In this document: positions 11,465 through 22,984 of the stretch, piece by piece
How the letters are laid out: every line of letters starts with the position of its first letter
Numbering within the stretch: position 1 is the first letter of the stretch
Source: Chrysomallon squamiferum
Lineage: Eukaryota > Mollusca > Gastropoda > Neomphalida > Peltospiridae
Length of the DNA stretch: 52,500 nt
Reading direction: 5' to 3'
NCBI GenBank assembly: GCA_012295275.1
Contig: CM022668.1
Location: forward strand, 15,083,391 to 15,135,890
Notes under the pieces: generated by a model
Seen by the model: the letters and a program-made list of their open reading frames with translations, nothing else
Told to the model about the DNA's origin: nothing
The model's database searches: none
Made by a program: the position numbers and the translations under genes

Positions 11465-11710
11465 TAACATATACATCTCTCTTTGTCCATATATCTTTGC
11501 CTCAATCTGTCTGTCTATCTCTCTATCTATCTATATGTCTGCTTGTCTGTCTATCTATCCACCATATATCTATCTATCTCCCGTTTGACTGTCTGTCGCT
11601 ATGTATGTATGTCCGCCTTCCTACCTGTCTGTCATTATCTATCTACTTTTCGTTCATTCTCTCTCTCTCTCTGTCTGTCTGTCTGTCTGTTTATCTGTTT
11701 ATCGAACTCT
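11465..11710. repeat. Cryptic (TCTG)n/(TCTA)n repeat
   Basis: Interrupted TCTG, TCTA and CTCT units. The long plus-strand frames here (Ser/Leu/Cys/Tyr) are translations of it. Confidence 0.9.
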
Positions 11711-11881
11711 TTCCTTCGCAGAAGACTTATAGAAGTATTATCAATGAGGATCGTTTGACACACATCGTATTATTAACTGTTTTTGATATATCTGTTTAAA
11801 GTGAGCGAAAGTACACATGAGTCCCAACAAATTAAAGAGTAAATCATACACCAGGATAACCAATAAATGATGGCTATTTTC

Positions 11882-12044
<163 letters not shown>

Positions 12045-12295
12045 CACACAAATACACACATAGAAATATTCAAATACACAGATATACAGGCACTTCATAT
12101 ACATAAACACAATCTTACAAGCTTGAGATAATGAACATAACCTTGGTTTCATTCATTAAGATAATTAGTAATCAAGATAATTAGATAATTACCTGTAATT
12201 CGATAAATCCCTTCCATATTCTTAATAATAAATATACACCACATTATGAGCTTAGGATAATGGAAATGACCTAGAGATCATCTTTTAACAACTTT

Positions 12296-12354
12296 GATGT
12301 AACATCACTGATACTGTTATTTCATAAACTCTTACCACTATACATTATACCAAG

Positions 12355-12434
<80 letters not shown>
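12296..12434. repeat. Dispersed repeat copy 1 ending in (AAT)n
   Basis: About 60 bases containing ATCACTGATACTGTTATTTC and ending CATTATACCAAGATAA run directly into a 79-bp AAT microsatellite. A near-identical copy lies at 15316-15378. Together they look like a short mobile element with a microsatellite tail. No coding capacity. Confidence 0.8.
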
Positions 12435-12435
<1 letters not shown>

Positions 12436-12689
12436 TTCTTTCTTTATTATTATTAATATCAGAGGCAACGTTTTGTATAAATTTTTAACCCTATATCATA
12501 ATGTACTAAGCTGTGATTTAAGGAAAGCAACAATTAGTGAATGTGGTTTTTAAGACTGTGTAAAAGTTCACAATTAGTTTTTTTATTTATTTATTTGTTT
12601 GTGTTTGTTTGTTTGTTAATAAAACTAAATAAATAGATAGTATTCATAAATAATGACGGAAACTGGAATTAGCTTTCTATGCAATTATA

Positions 12690-12920
12690 ATGATAATGAT
12701 GTTGATAATCATGATAATGATGACAGATGATGATGATGATGATGACAATAATAATAATATTAATAATAATAGTAATTGCAGTAGTACTGGTAGTACTAAT
12801 AGTAATTATAATACTAGCAGCAGTAGTAGTAATAATAATAAAAATGAAGACGATGATGATGATAATGATGACAGCAACAGCAGCAACAACAATAACAATG
12901 AATACATAAACTATATAAAA
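12690..12920. repeat. GAT/AAT/TAG/AAC mixed trinucleotide repeat
   Basis: Frames are open on both strands only because the unit is 3 bp (poly-Asn/Asp/Ser, poly-Met/Ile). Confidence 0.92.
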
Positions 12921-12959
12921 AAAATAATAAATAAATATAAGAAAGAAGTAGAAAAATAA

Positions 12960-14160
12960 AACTTATTCTAAAACAGTTTTTATATTTCAACTTTAAGCTC
13001 ACTACAACAAGCTTTGTCTAATAATATAATAATTAACAACTGATAGAAAACAGTGTTTATAATATTAACATCAGCAGTGTTTAATACATTCATTCAATCA
13101 ATATGCTACTACTGTGGTCGATTAAAACTAAAGCTAAAAAATTCCAGGACACCAGTGAAGCTGTGAGTTTTGGAAGACGCGCCGAGTGTTTATAGAATTT
13201 TTAATATTTCTATTTTCAGTCGATGATAATTGTTCCACCACCTGTAAAACTTACTAAAGATCAGATTGACTTGAAAAGTTGCTAAATGTATAATACGAAA
13301 TATCACAAGAATTTTTTTTTTCTGGATGTTTCCCAAATTTTTCAACTTGCAGGCTAAACCGGTTACTTTAAAATGCTACGCTTAACTTTGAGTCATGATG
13401 GAGAAATGAAAGTTGCGCAATTTGTACTCTTTAATACAGCAGTACCCTCTGTTTTCTGAAAACCTTTAAAGACGTATAAACTAAAACTCATATATTAGTT
13501 TTTCTGAGTAACTAATTTCGTAAAAATGCTCGAAGGATATTTATATTTTTTTTTTTTTCAGAGCATTTTTATTTATTCTTTTCGTTTTGCGACATCTAAA
13601 GAATTTTATTTAAAGTATTTTTTTTTTTTTCTGAATAAATGTAAAAGTTTAGTAAAACATATCGAATGTCTGTGCAAATTTTGATTTATATAACATGATT
13701 CATTCTGAACAAAAGAATAAATGACATTTATTACAACAAGAACTTTCGCGTTGCATGAAAATCCTATAAAAATTTATTAGTCAGCTAGTTGATAATGGAT
13801 GAAAACGCTAGGATGCTTTTTAAAAAAATTATTATCATTATATTATTACTTTAAAAAAAAAAAAAAAAAACTCGAGATTTTAATGTTAAGAAAATGCCAA
13901 AATATTGTCAGGTACAGCTACTGTCAGATATATGATATATGATATACGTTTCATATATCACCAGTGACGTAATGATTCAGAATTGAAATGCATTATTTAT
14001 TAGGAGGCGTGTTCTATCAGATATTAAAATATAGTGCACTTTTCCAGTGAAGTCACATTTGTAATAATTTACAGTTCAAATGCATTATTTATCTGTACGT
14101 ACATAACCTGCCTGCTATCTAGATGCAGTTTACCAATTACGATGATTATATTTGTAATAA
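12960..14160. other. AT-rich non-coding sequence
   Basis: No gene supported. T runs occur at about 13311 and 13618, and an A run at 13853-13870. TGACGTAA (13965-13972) is a CRE-type site. Near 13929-13956 a GATATATGA-type inverted repeat is present. Confidence 0.5.
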
Positions 14161-14639
14161 AACAAATCCATATCTGTCTCTCTATCTCTCTATCTCTCTC
14201 TCTGTCTATCTCTGTCTCGCTCTCTTATATATATATATATATATATAATCTACTTAACCAAATAAACAGACGAATTACGGTAACGAAATCAAATCAGACA
14301 GCAAGGAATATTTGTAATAAAATGACATGTCCTGGTCCTAAGGGAATTTTGAAATTAATATCATATCAAATTATTTATCGTCTGCTTCGATCGTCTGCTG
14401 CAGCCTCTTACGTCACAGCAGCCCAGTGCTATTTTTAGATCATTGTGCATTTTTAATGTGTTTCGTGAGATTTAAATACGGATCATGTGTAGACGTAGTT
14501 AGAAAAGAAATGACAATTGATACAGCAAAGAAACGTAACCAGTATATTAATTTTAAAAAAAAAAAAAAAAAACACATAACACAATAAATAAATAAAATAA
14601 AACAAAATAAAATAAACGAGCAAATAATAATAATAATAG

Positions 14640-14665
14640 TAGTAGTAGTAGTAGTAATAGTAAAG

Positions 14666-14712
<47 letters not shown>

Positions 14713-14715
14713 GTA
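14640..14715. repeat. (TAG)n and (AAAT)n microsatellite
   Basis: TAG/AAT at 14625-14661 then AAAT (14665-14712). Confidence 0.95.
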
Positions 14716-14870
14716 AGTAATGAATGGGTATCATTATACGCATTACGCCACCACCCAGAACAGAACCCGATACCCTACTGACACAAAGAGACATAAACTC
14801 ACCGACACTTGTTAACCTATATTTTTTGTATTCTTCAAGTCTTAAAATTAACCGAGATTAGCTTTATCTG

Positions 14871-14884
14871 GTCGCCATGGCAAC
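14871..14884. promoter_or_regulatory. X-box (RFX-type) motif
   Basis: GTCGCCATGGCAAC is a full match to the X-box pattern GTHNCC-AT-RGNAAC bound by RFX factors, which control ciliary genes in animals (established). It sits in a small GC-richer island (14860-14945) that also has an E-box CACGTG at 14930-14935. The same bases give ATGGCAACAGCAG followed by GTAAAA (donor-like, 14889-14894) on the plus strand, so a very short first exon is conceivable. Function is inferred only from the motif. Confidence 0.4.
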
Positions 14885-15008
14885 AGCAGGTAAAACGAGG
14901 TGCGTCTCGCGATTCGAGATAAGCACGATCACGTGACGTGTCGTTTTTGAAATGTTGCAGTTATTTATTAACAATTTTTTTAAAAACGATGACGTTCGCT
15001 GATATAAT

Positions 15009-15020
15009 AGTAATAATAAC

Positions 15021-15052
<32 letters not shown>

Positions 15053-15085
15053 TAGTAATCATAATAATAATAATAATAATAATCT
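15009..15085. repeat. (AAT)n microsatellite with TAG/CAT interruptions
   Basis: AAT units dominate on the plus strand. The flanking 14970-15007 sequence (TTTTTTAAAA then CGATGACGTTCGCT) recurs at 18624-18647, also beside a microsatellite. Confidence 0.93.
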
Positions 15086-15315
15086 TAAATTTTGTTTTAA
15101 TATTTAAAATTATTATTTGTGATTATAATTAAGAACTTTGTAAAAAAAAAATTATTTTCTATTATTATTTTTTTGTTTATTTAATTGCTGTTTTATAGTT
15201 GTACATATAACTACAACAACAACAACTCCATCAACACCACCAACACCACCACCAACAGTTTGATGATGTTCATTACGCTGTCACATACCTCTATTATCAC
15301 ATAACCAGAACTAAG

Positions 15316-15500
15316 ATGTAATATCACTGATACTGTTATTTCATAAACTCTTACCTCTACACATTATACCAAGATAACAACAACAACAACAACAATAACA
15401 ACAACAACAATAATAACAATGATAATAATAATAATAACACTGTTATTATTATAAACGTAATCTCATCATAATCATCATCATCATCATTATTATTACCTGT
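15316..15500. repeat. Dispersed repeat copy 2 ending in (AAC)n/(AAT)n
   Basis: Same roughly 60-base unit as at 12296-12355 (only a few mismatches), here followed by AAC and AAT repeats and then CAT repeats. The tail has a different trinucleotide from copy 1, so the tails diversified after insertion. Confidence 0.8.
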
Positions 15501-15739
15501 AAAATTAACAGATACACCTTCTGTCTACTACACAACTGGATCTTTTAACAAAATACGCGTTTACGCACGCACGCAACGCAACGCACGCACGCAACGCTCA
15601 CACACACACAAAAAACACACGAACTACCATTCTGAACAGAAATGAACGTGTATATATATATATATATATATATCGATTAAATTAATTCAAATTTAAAAAA
15701 AAATAAAAATAAAAATAACGAAGGACGTCCACTACTTAC

Positions 15740-15927
15740 GGCGACAATCCTGAATAGTGGGAGACGCTGTCGTAGGCCGACGGCGTACTCGACGCTGACG
15801 TCAGTCGAATGGTGTGCTCCAGGTGCTCCCCCACCTCGGAGCCCCTCCTGATGCTGCTCCTAGCCGCTGTGCCCCGGTCCGCGCCTGACGCCGCCAACTC
15901 CCCGAAGAACCTCACCATCGACGGCAT
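15740..15927 (-). CDS. Candidate alternative first coding exon (B), gene unknown
   Basis: On the minus strand the first ATG (15927-15925) after an in-frame stop (15999-15997) opens a frame of 62 codons plus two bases. It runs to a splice donor, TCGCC then GTAAGT (15739-15734), an excellent 5' splice site. The peptide begins MPSMVRFFGELAASGADRGT and continues AARSSIRRGSEVGEHLEHTI. RRGS (residues 27-30) is a consensus PKA site, and the C-terminal half is Ser/Thr-rich. No simple repeat underlies it, and it is clearly more GC- and CpG-rich than the surrounding DNA. A CRE (TGACGTCA, 15796-15803) lies inside the exon. Upstream come CpG-rich sequence and TATA-rich DNA. This fits an isoform-specific N-terminus with the rest of the gene to the left. 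No family is recognised. Supporting exons are not visible in this window. Confidence 0.42.
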
Positions 15928-16080
15928 CACGCCCTTCTGATGAACGACGCCCGTGGGTCGGGGGAGAAACCGGGAAGCAGAGGACACGCCCCGAACTCAC
16001 ACATCCGTCCGTGAACGAGCGAGCGAGCGAGCGAGAGAGTAACAGACGTTTTGCGCTTGAAGTAGTAGTAGTAGTTCCAG

Positions 16081-16180
16081 GATGTCGGAGAGAGATATAT
16101 ATATATGTATAAATATATATATATATATATATACGTACACGCGTTCCACACACAACTCTTCGAAACACTGGCGCGAGGTA
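16081..16180 (+). promoter_or_regulatory. TATA box plus strong plus-strand donor, divergent promoter candidate
   Basis: TATAAATA at 16108-16115 matches a TATA box but sits inside a TATA microsatellite. About 60 bases further, GCGCGAG is followed by GTAAGT (donor 16178-16183). With a start near 16140 this would make a short non-coding first exon running rightwards, opposite to candidate exon B. The minus strand upstream of exon B uses the same sequence, so a bidirectional promoter is possible. It is unproven. Confidence 0.3.
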
Positions 16181-16548
16181 AGTTTAGCAAGCGAGGCAGG
16201 CAAGCAAGCAAGCCGCTACTTCAGCTGAAGGTTGTTGAATAAATAAAAATAAAATAGAAAAAAAAAAAAGAAAGATGGTGAAGGAATCGGCCTAGAGAGG
16301 TTGGTGGTTTTTTTTTTGTGTGTGTGCTCTACCGCTTGGTGTTTGGATAATGTTTGATGTCGGAATCTTTCTCTCTCTCGTGCTCTAGATCCGCGCCTGC
16401 TTGCTTGTTTACGCGTGCGATGTATGATGGTACAAAGCGAACTGGTGGAGAGCTAGGTAATGGGGCACTTTTTTTTTTCTTCTTTTTTTTTTTTTTTTTT
16501 CGCTTTAGCGAGGAGCGTAAGTGGTAGGCAAAGCTGCAACAGGAGGAG

Positions 16549-16584
<36 letters not shown>

Positions 16585-16828
16585 CAGTGGTTCAACGTGT
16601 TTTTTTTTTCAACGAACCAGCTCTAAAGAAACTTTCTCTTCACTCACTGAAAAACCTTGCACACAGACACAAGACGGAAACGAAGCGGCCGTTAAATGGT
16701 TGAGAGAGAAGAAGGTGAAATAAAGAAGAAGAAAAAAAAGAAAAAAAAAAAAAAAAAAAAAAGAACAACAATTTCTCGATAGGTGAACGGTGGAAAAATA
16801 AGGATAAGCATTAAGTTGAGAAAAACAG

Positions 16829-16864
<36 letters not shown>

Positions 16865-16967
16865 AAGCGAGAGACGCCAAACTTCTGCCAACTCGTTTCG
16901 CTTCTTTACAGTCGAAGGAATTTTGGTTTGACGTGTGCGTGTGTGTGTCTGTGTGTGTGTGTGTGTC

Positions 16968-16999
<32 letters not shown>

Positions 17000-17290
17000 T
17001 GTGTGTGTGTTTGTTTCTCTCCTCTCGTTAATTTCACGTGTATGCTAGTCTGTCTGTCTGTTTGTTTGTTCGATGGAAGTTTGCGTTGGCTGAGAGTGGG
17101 TATGTATTAAAGTAAACTGATTTAAGAAATGCGCTTCTGTAATTTGATAGCTCGCGTTTTAGTACGTACGTGGCCAGTCTCACAGGCGAGAACTGCACGC
17201 GTGTTTCACGAGCGTGCGCTGCCAAATGTTTTAATGATTAACAAGTTTTACCTACACACACAGCCCGAGGAATTCACACACCAGTCCGGT
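16180..17290. repeat. A/T runs, (TA)n and (TG)n with a CpG-richer segment
   Basis: (TA)n at 16554-16579, A runs at about 16741-16762 and 16829-16863, (TG)n 16935-17011. Bases 17115-17230 are CpG-richer and non-repetitive but have no splice-bounded frame. Open frames over the A/T and TG runs are homopolymer artefacts. Confidence 0.8.
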
Positions 17291-17321
17291 TTGTTAGTGG
17301 AAATTATTAGAGTTATGTCTG

Positions 17322-17640
<319 letters not shown>

Positions 17641-17679
17641 ATTAGGCTTGCTGTTTGTTTTGATCCCCTCAACTTTGGT

Positions 17680-18227
17680 GAAAACACTGTTATTATTAGT
17701 GTTAATCTTCCAAACTGTTAATTATTATTATCCTATTATTATTAATATCCATGGCAACAGTCAACAACAAATATTATCCACAATATCCATAACACTTTTA
17801 TTGCTAGCAGCATGAAAATAAATATTCATGTAAGAACCAGCATAATCATCATATATAATTATAGCTGTGATTACAATCATCGTTATCATCATTATCAATA
17901 CTATAAACATCATCATGATAATTGTAAATATAACAATGTTTGTTTCGGTACCATCATCATCATCAGCAGCAGCAGCAACATCATGAAAATCATCATAATT
18001 AAAAAAAAAATTTTGGCAAACAAAAATAAAAATACTAGTTTAGCCTTTTTCATCTTAATTATGAATATTATCATCGTTAACGTCACCATATATTTATAAA
18101 TAACAAAAACATCTATTCGCTTTATTCTTCTTCAGAAAAAAAAAAATATATATCAGTATCATTATAATCATCATTAACGTCGTCATAATTATCAACAACA
18201 AATATATACGTATTTTTGTCTTTATCG

Positions 18228-18258
<31 letters not shown>

Positions 18259-18275
18259 TATCTACAGCATCTCTG
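17680..18275. repeat. CAT/AAT-rich interrupted repeats
   Basis: Degenerate ATT, CAT and AAC units, with a pure CAT block at about 18227-18259. CCATGGCAAC (17750-17759) is an X-box half site. No gene. Confidence 0.85.
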
Positions 18276-18279
18276 ACAG

Positions 18280-18500
18280 CACGGTTGTTAACGGTGGTTA
18301 ACTACGTCTCACTGACAGTCGACTGTTTTCAGAATGTGGATAATTAAATGTTATCACAGACACAAAGATGAGAAATGCGAAACCTGTAGCGTCGTCTTGT
18401 TCTCTGCCAAAGACGTTTTTAGCTGTGGAAAACATCAACAGAAAACAGTCCCATCATTGCACGCGTTAATCACGTGCTGGTTTTGTTGATGTTGCATAAT
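18280..18500. other. Complex sequence, possible conserved non-coding DNA
   Basis: About 220 bases of non-repetitive, GC-richer DNA with GTTAAC-type sites (18288-18303) and an E-box CACGTG (18472-18477). No frame is bounded by splice signals. Confidence 0.3.
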
Positions 18501-18540
18501 GTTGTGCTTTAGTGTATTTTTATGATCGCTTTGAAAGTAA

Positions 18541-18645
18541 CGTTTTTTTTTTTTTTTTTTTTTTCCTATAAAAAAAATACCCTTTAAAATAAATAATTAA
18601 ATACATATTATATATATATATATTTTTTTAAAACGATGACGTTCG

Positions 18646-18689
<44 letters not shown>

Positions 18690-18765
18690 GTTTTATATAA
18701 AATGAAATGGTATCAGATGAAATTAAATAAATAAATAAATAAATAATAAAAATACAGCTGGCTAG
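18541..18765. repeat. Poly-T, (TA)n and (AAAT)n
   Basis: T run 18544-18564, TA 18608-18622 and 18648-18686, AAAT 18724-18750. Confidence 0.93.
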
Positions 18766-19019
18766 ATAGTTAGATAGATAAAAAGATTTGAGTGGAAATG
18801 AAGCTTTTATTATCGCATATTTTTAAAGCATTGCCAGGAAAAATAACATAATTAATTTAAAAAATATATATATATATGTGTATTATTATATATACTGTAA
18901 ATACAAATATCCATTATAACCACTATGTATGAAAATCGCGTTTCTTCTAAAAAATCCTGAACTTTTTCTAATCATTAAATCTTCACGTTGGTTAATACTA
19001 TCTGAAAAATGCAGGAAAC

Positions 19020-19260
19020 ATTAAACTCCAATTACTTTCTGCCTCATTACGAAAGGGTAATTAGTTGATAATTATTATTTGCATCAAGTTAGTTACGGTA
19101 ATTATCATTAACATTCGGTTTACCTTGAACGAAGACGGTCGAGGTGTGTGTTTGCTGCGGAACTGAAACATCAACCAATCAGCTGAGCTTGTTTATTTAC
19201 GTTTTTCTGCCTTGTTTGTTGTTTACTTTGTTACTACGAGTAACAATGAATGCAGTGATG
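19020..19260. promoter_or_regulatory. Cluster of homeodomain, POU and forkhead-type sites
   Basis: Within 19027-19115 there are several TAAT/ATTA cores (CCAATTA, GGTAATTAG, GATAATTATT, GGTAATTATC) and a perfect octamer ATTTGCAT (19077-19084). At 19170-19240 follow CCAATCAG and two TTGTTTA-type forkhead sites. Few such cores come from repeats here. This is a candidate enhancer by motif content only. Confidence 0.35.
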
Positions 19261-19276
19261 TGGTAATAACTTTACG

Positions 19277-19327
19277 ACAAAAAAAAAAAAATTTAAAAAA
19301 ATTAAAATTAATAATAATAATAATAAC

Positions 19328-19410
<83 letters not shown>

Positions 19411-19430
19411 AAATAAATAAATGAAAAATA
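19277..19430. repeat. (AAT)n and (AAAT)n microsatellite
   Basis: AAT 19310-19375, AAAT 19376-19422. Confidence 0.95.
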
Positions 19431-19539
19431 TAGTTATTGGTTAATAAAAATACTAATTTTTAATTGTTGGTTTTTGAGATGACATCGTGTAATAACGTTA
19501 ATAGATAAAATATACATAAAATAAGTACACTTTTAATAG

Positions 19540-20335
19540 TTCTACCAAATGTTACAGTGTGTTTTAATTTTCTTTTTAAGGTTCTGTTTTTTTGGATATA
19601 AGATATGAGCATTAACGCATGTTTGTCTTGTGCGTGGGTGTGCGTGAGTGAGTGAGTGAGTCAGTGAGTGAGTTTGGGAATGTCTGCGTGTATTTGTTAG
19701 ATGAATGTTTCTGAATGGTGTGTATTTATGTGTTACTAAATATTTTACTTTCTGCACAACATACACACACACGCACACACAAATTCATACAAACACACAC
19801 ACACACAGACAAATATTTTTTTTTATTATTATAAATTAAATAAACATAACGCCATCATAAAAAAAGAAACAAATTAATAAAAAAAAAAAAAAGAACTTCA
19901 TTAATATCAATATTTTATTTTACCAAACATTTTTTTTTTTTTTTTTTTTTTTTAGAAATATGAATCGTTAAACTAAGCCAGGATCACTTTCGAGTGTAAT
20001 TAATCTCCAATATCACATCAGTCACAGTTTTTTTTGTTTTCCAAATTACAATTTCCATTATCTTTTTTTGTCCACTATAGATTTTTCTCTGCACTATTAT
20101 AACGTTTTAATGTAAGAGATTTTTAACTTATGTTCATGTCTCGTTCGACTGCATTGGCTTTCACATGTTTTATTGGGATATGGATTTTTGTAAACGAAAG
20201 CGAAGACATGAGATTTTGAAATATTTGCCAGTTTTATTGATTTTCGCTTGTGTATGAAACAAGATAATCTGGCACAATGTAAACCAGTGCTCGAATGATC
20301 ATCAACAAATTCCTCACTAAACTGAATAAAGATAA
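19540..20335. other. AT-rich non-coding with GTGA and CA runs
   Basis: GTGA/GAGT repeat at 19641-19672, CA-rich at 19760-19808, T run 19930-19952. Open frames are short and unsupported. Confidence 0.5.
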
Positions 20336-20835
20336 AAATCGAGTAACAGAGAGATAGAAAAAAAAAATAATAAAATAACAAAAATAAAGAATTTAAAAAT
20401 GTCAAAATGAAGAATTTTAAAAAGGGAAAAAAAAAAACGTGAAGAAAAAAAGGGTATAAAAAGAAAATGAAGTTTAAAAATGAATTTTAAAATAAGTTAA
20501 GAATAAGAATTTATAAAACAGGGTGAAAAAAAAGATCTCTAAATGGATAAAGAATTAAAAATAAAGAAGTAAAGAAAATGAATTTATGAAGAGATAAAAG
20601 CCTGCAAAAAGAATTTAGAAAAAAAAAAAAAGACGAGTTAAAATAAATAAATTAAAAGTTGAGAATTTCAAAACGAGAAAAGAAATGAAAAAGTACGTAA
20701 AGATAACAAAGTAAAAAAAAAAAGAACTGTAAAAGGGAAGAAACTCGAGAATGTTTAAAAAGAGAAAAGTAAAGAAGCAAAAAAAAAAAAATAAAATAAA
20801 GATTTTAAAAGGAAAAAAGAATTTCAAATTCATAA
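20336..20835. repeat. 500-bp purine-rich (A>G) tract
   Basis: The plus strand is dominated by AAA/GAA/AAG with few pyrimidines, in irregular units around AAAGAATTTAAAAA. Minus-strand open frames are Phe/Leu-rich translations. Confidence 0.8.
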
Positions 20836-21005
20836 GCATGTTACTGATTCAGAGCATTAGAATAAGAACTCGTTATAAAATGGTTGAAAGGGATTCTAAA
20901 GATCTTGTGTAAAAATTTAATAATACAAAACAAAAATAATAAAATAAAAGCATAGTAAGCACATTTTAAATAGAGTAATACTCATAGCTAAGGAATACAC
21001 AGACA

Positions 21006-21027
21006 AAAGATAGATAGACAGACAGAC

Positions 21028-21066
<39 letters not shown>

Positions 21067-21101
21067 CAAAGAGATAGACAGATACAGACAGATAGACAGA
21101 C

Positions 21102-21132
<31 letters not shown>

Positions 21133-21160
21133 GATATGGACAGACAGACAGAGAGGGTAA
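21006..21160. repeat. (GATA)n/(GACA)n compound
   Basis: GACA and GATA tetranucleotides alternate. The purest GATA is at 21027-21064 and GACA at 21098-21130. Confidence 0.95.
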
Positions 21161-21557
21161 ATGATGCATAGAAATACTCGTCTGAAATCTGTAGCAAAAA
21201 ACTGTCAAGCTATTTCTATCATGTACTTTTCTATACGACGAAGTCATTAAACTTTTATACCGTTATAAACAGATACTTAACATTATGAATATTCATTGAC
21301 ATAAATATTTATAAAATAGATCCCGTATTAAACAATGATGAATTATACATTTTATACCCATGTTACACTCAGCTTATTAAAGTAACAAAGACATCATTTA
21401 CATTATAGAAATGCTAATAAAAACTCACAAAAAAAGTATCTAATTTAAATATGTCGAGTATAATAAAAATAAGAAAATATATGTGTTATAAATATGTGAA
21501 TTTAATTTTCTTTTATTCAGTTGTTACAAGCAGATGTACACTAAGATGATAGATGGA

Positions 21558-21755
<198 letters not shown>

Positions 21756-21954
21756 AAATACACACGTACGTCTACTGTGTATATTTTTATATAAACGGAA
21801 CACAGAGAGAAAAAATCCCGGCATAAAAACAGACTCAAACAGTATGTAATTCAAACTACACCCCCAAGACTAAGAACACATTTATTTTCACAAACACAAA
21901 AAAAAAAAAAAAAAAATCCACCCAGAGAACTAAATCTATACATCGCTGTTACAT

Positions 21955-22295
21955 CACTACTGGCGACTTCTGAACTGCTACCAATTTATTAAGATTAATA
22001 AAGAGCGAGGACGCCAGCGGGTTCCAAGGAGATAAGGTCTTATTCGATTTCTGTTCTCCGAGTGAGGACTGGAATTACCAATTGTTAAACCGCTGGAGCA
22101 CGGTGCTGATTTTGTGCTTGCCGCGAATCCACCACTTTATTAATGTTGTTTTAAACGAAGGTCGCATCAAACAGCGCTCTGTAAATGTCATAAGGTGTTT
22201 CAGCATTGCAGCAGCTACGGCCTTGACATCTTTGCGGCGGACTTCTGTGACGTCACCGCTGTCGCCTGTGACGTCATTACGTGACAGCGATTTTT
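21955..22295. promoter_or_regulatory. GC-richer island with paired CREs
   Basis: About 340 bases of non-repetitive sequence. TGACGTCA occurs at 22248-22255 and 22269-22276, 21 bp apart (two helical turns), and is the classical CREB/ATF site. Both strands are open across 22080-22290. The minus frame includes KAVAAAMLKHLMTFTERCLM, ends at TAA 22073-22071, and has no ATG near its 5' end and no clear acceptor. Coding is therefore possible on either strand but unsupported. A CRE-containing promoter or enhancer is the simpler reading. Confidence 0.35.
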
Positions 22296-22329
22296 AGTGG
22301 AGTTTAAAAATAATAATAATAACGGGTGT

Positions 22330-22660
22330 GTTTCTGAGTTGGTTTTTGTAACGTGGTTTTGTAACTGCGACATTTAATTTAATTCAAAAATATAAAAAAA
22401 TGGATCTGTGACATGGTTATTCGATTGAAACATTAAATGTATTTTGAAATTTAGAAGTAAAATCGTTTAATGTATTTTGAAAATATAGAAATCGATTTGT
22501 GACATCGTTCTGCGATTGAAACACTTGATGTATTTACAGTTTAAAAATGAAAACATTTAATGTATTTTAAAACTATGACATCAGATCGATATATATATAT
22601 ATGAGTGGTTTTACAAAGACATTTTTACGTATTTTAAAACGATAAAAAGCGATATATTTC
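22330..22660. repeat. Decayed tandem repeat, unit about 91 bp
   Basis: ATCTGTGACATGG...CGATTGAAACA (from 22401) is matched by ATTTGTGACATCG...CGATTGAAACA (from 22492). Each is followed by ATGTATTTT-type sequence. A weaker third copy precedes at about 22330. Confidence 0.65.
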
Positions 22661-22799
22661 TGAAGATCTGTCTTCTGAATTATGGACATAATACAAACAG
22701 TTATTATTATTTATTATACAAATTTTGTAAAACATATTTGAGAAGAACAGCATCATTATTTTTTGCAAGAAGAATGAAAACTGAACAGTTCTGGACCAT

Positions 22800-22935
22800 T
22801 AATGAGAGCACGAAAGAGAAAGCGAGAATAGACGAGAATAAAAGAAAGAAAGAAAAAGAAAGGGAGAAGACAGAGAGAAACGAGAGAATGAAGAAAGAAA
22901 GAAGCAATGCAAGAAAAAAGGAGAGATTGAGAAAG
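22800..22935. repeat. GA/GAAA-rich tract
   Basis: Purine-rich imperfect repeat. The Lys/Glu/Arg frame across it (22738-22950) is low complexity, and I do not call it a gene. Confidence 0.7.
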
Positions 22936-22984
22936 CACATAGTAAATTAAAATGATAACTTCTGTTAATTATGTTTGTTATTAT

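Noticed and set aside
22738-22950. Lys/Glu/Arg-rich frame resembling a coiled coil
   Set aside because: Underlying DNA is a GAAA/GAGA tract; composition follows the repeat.
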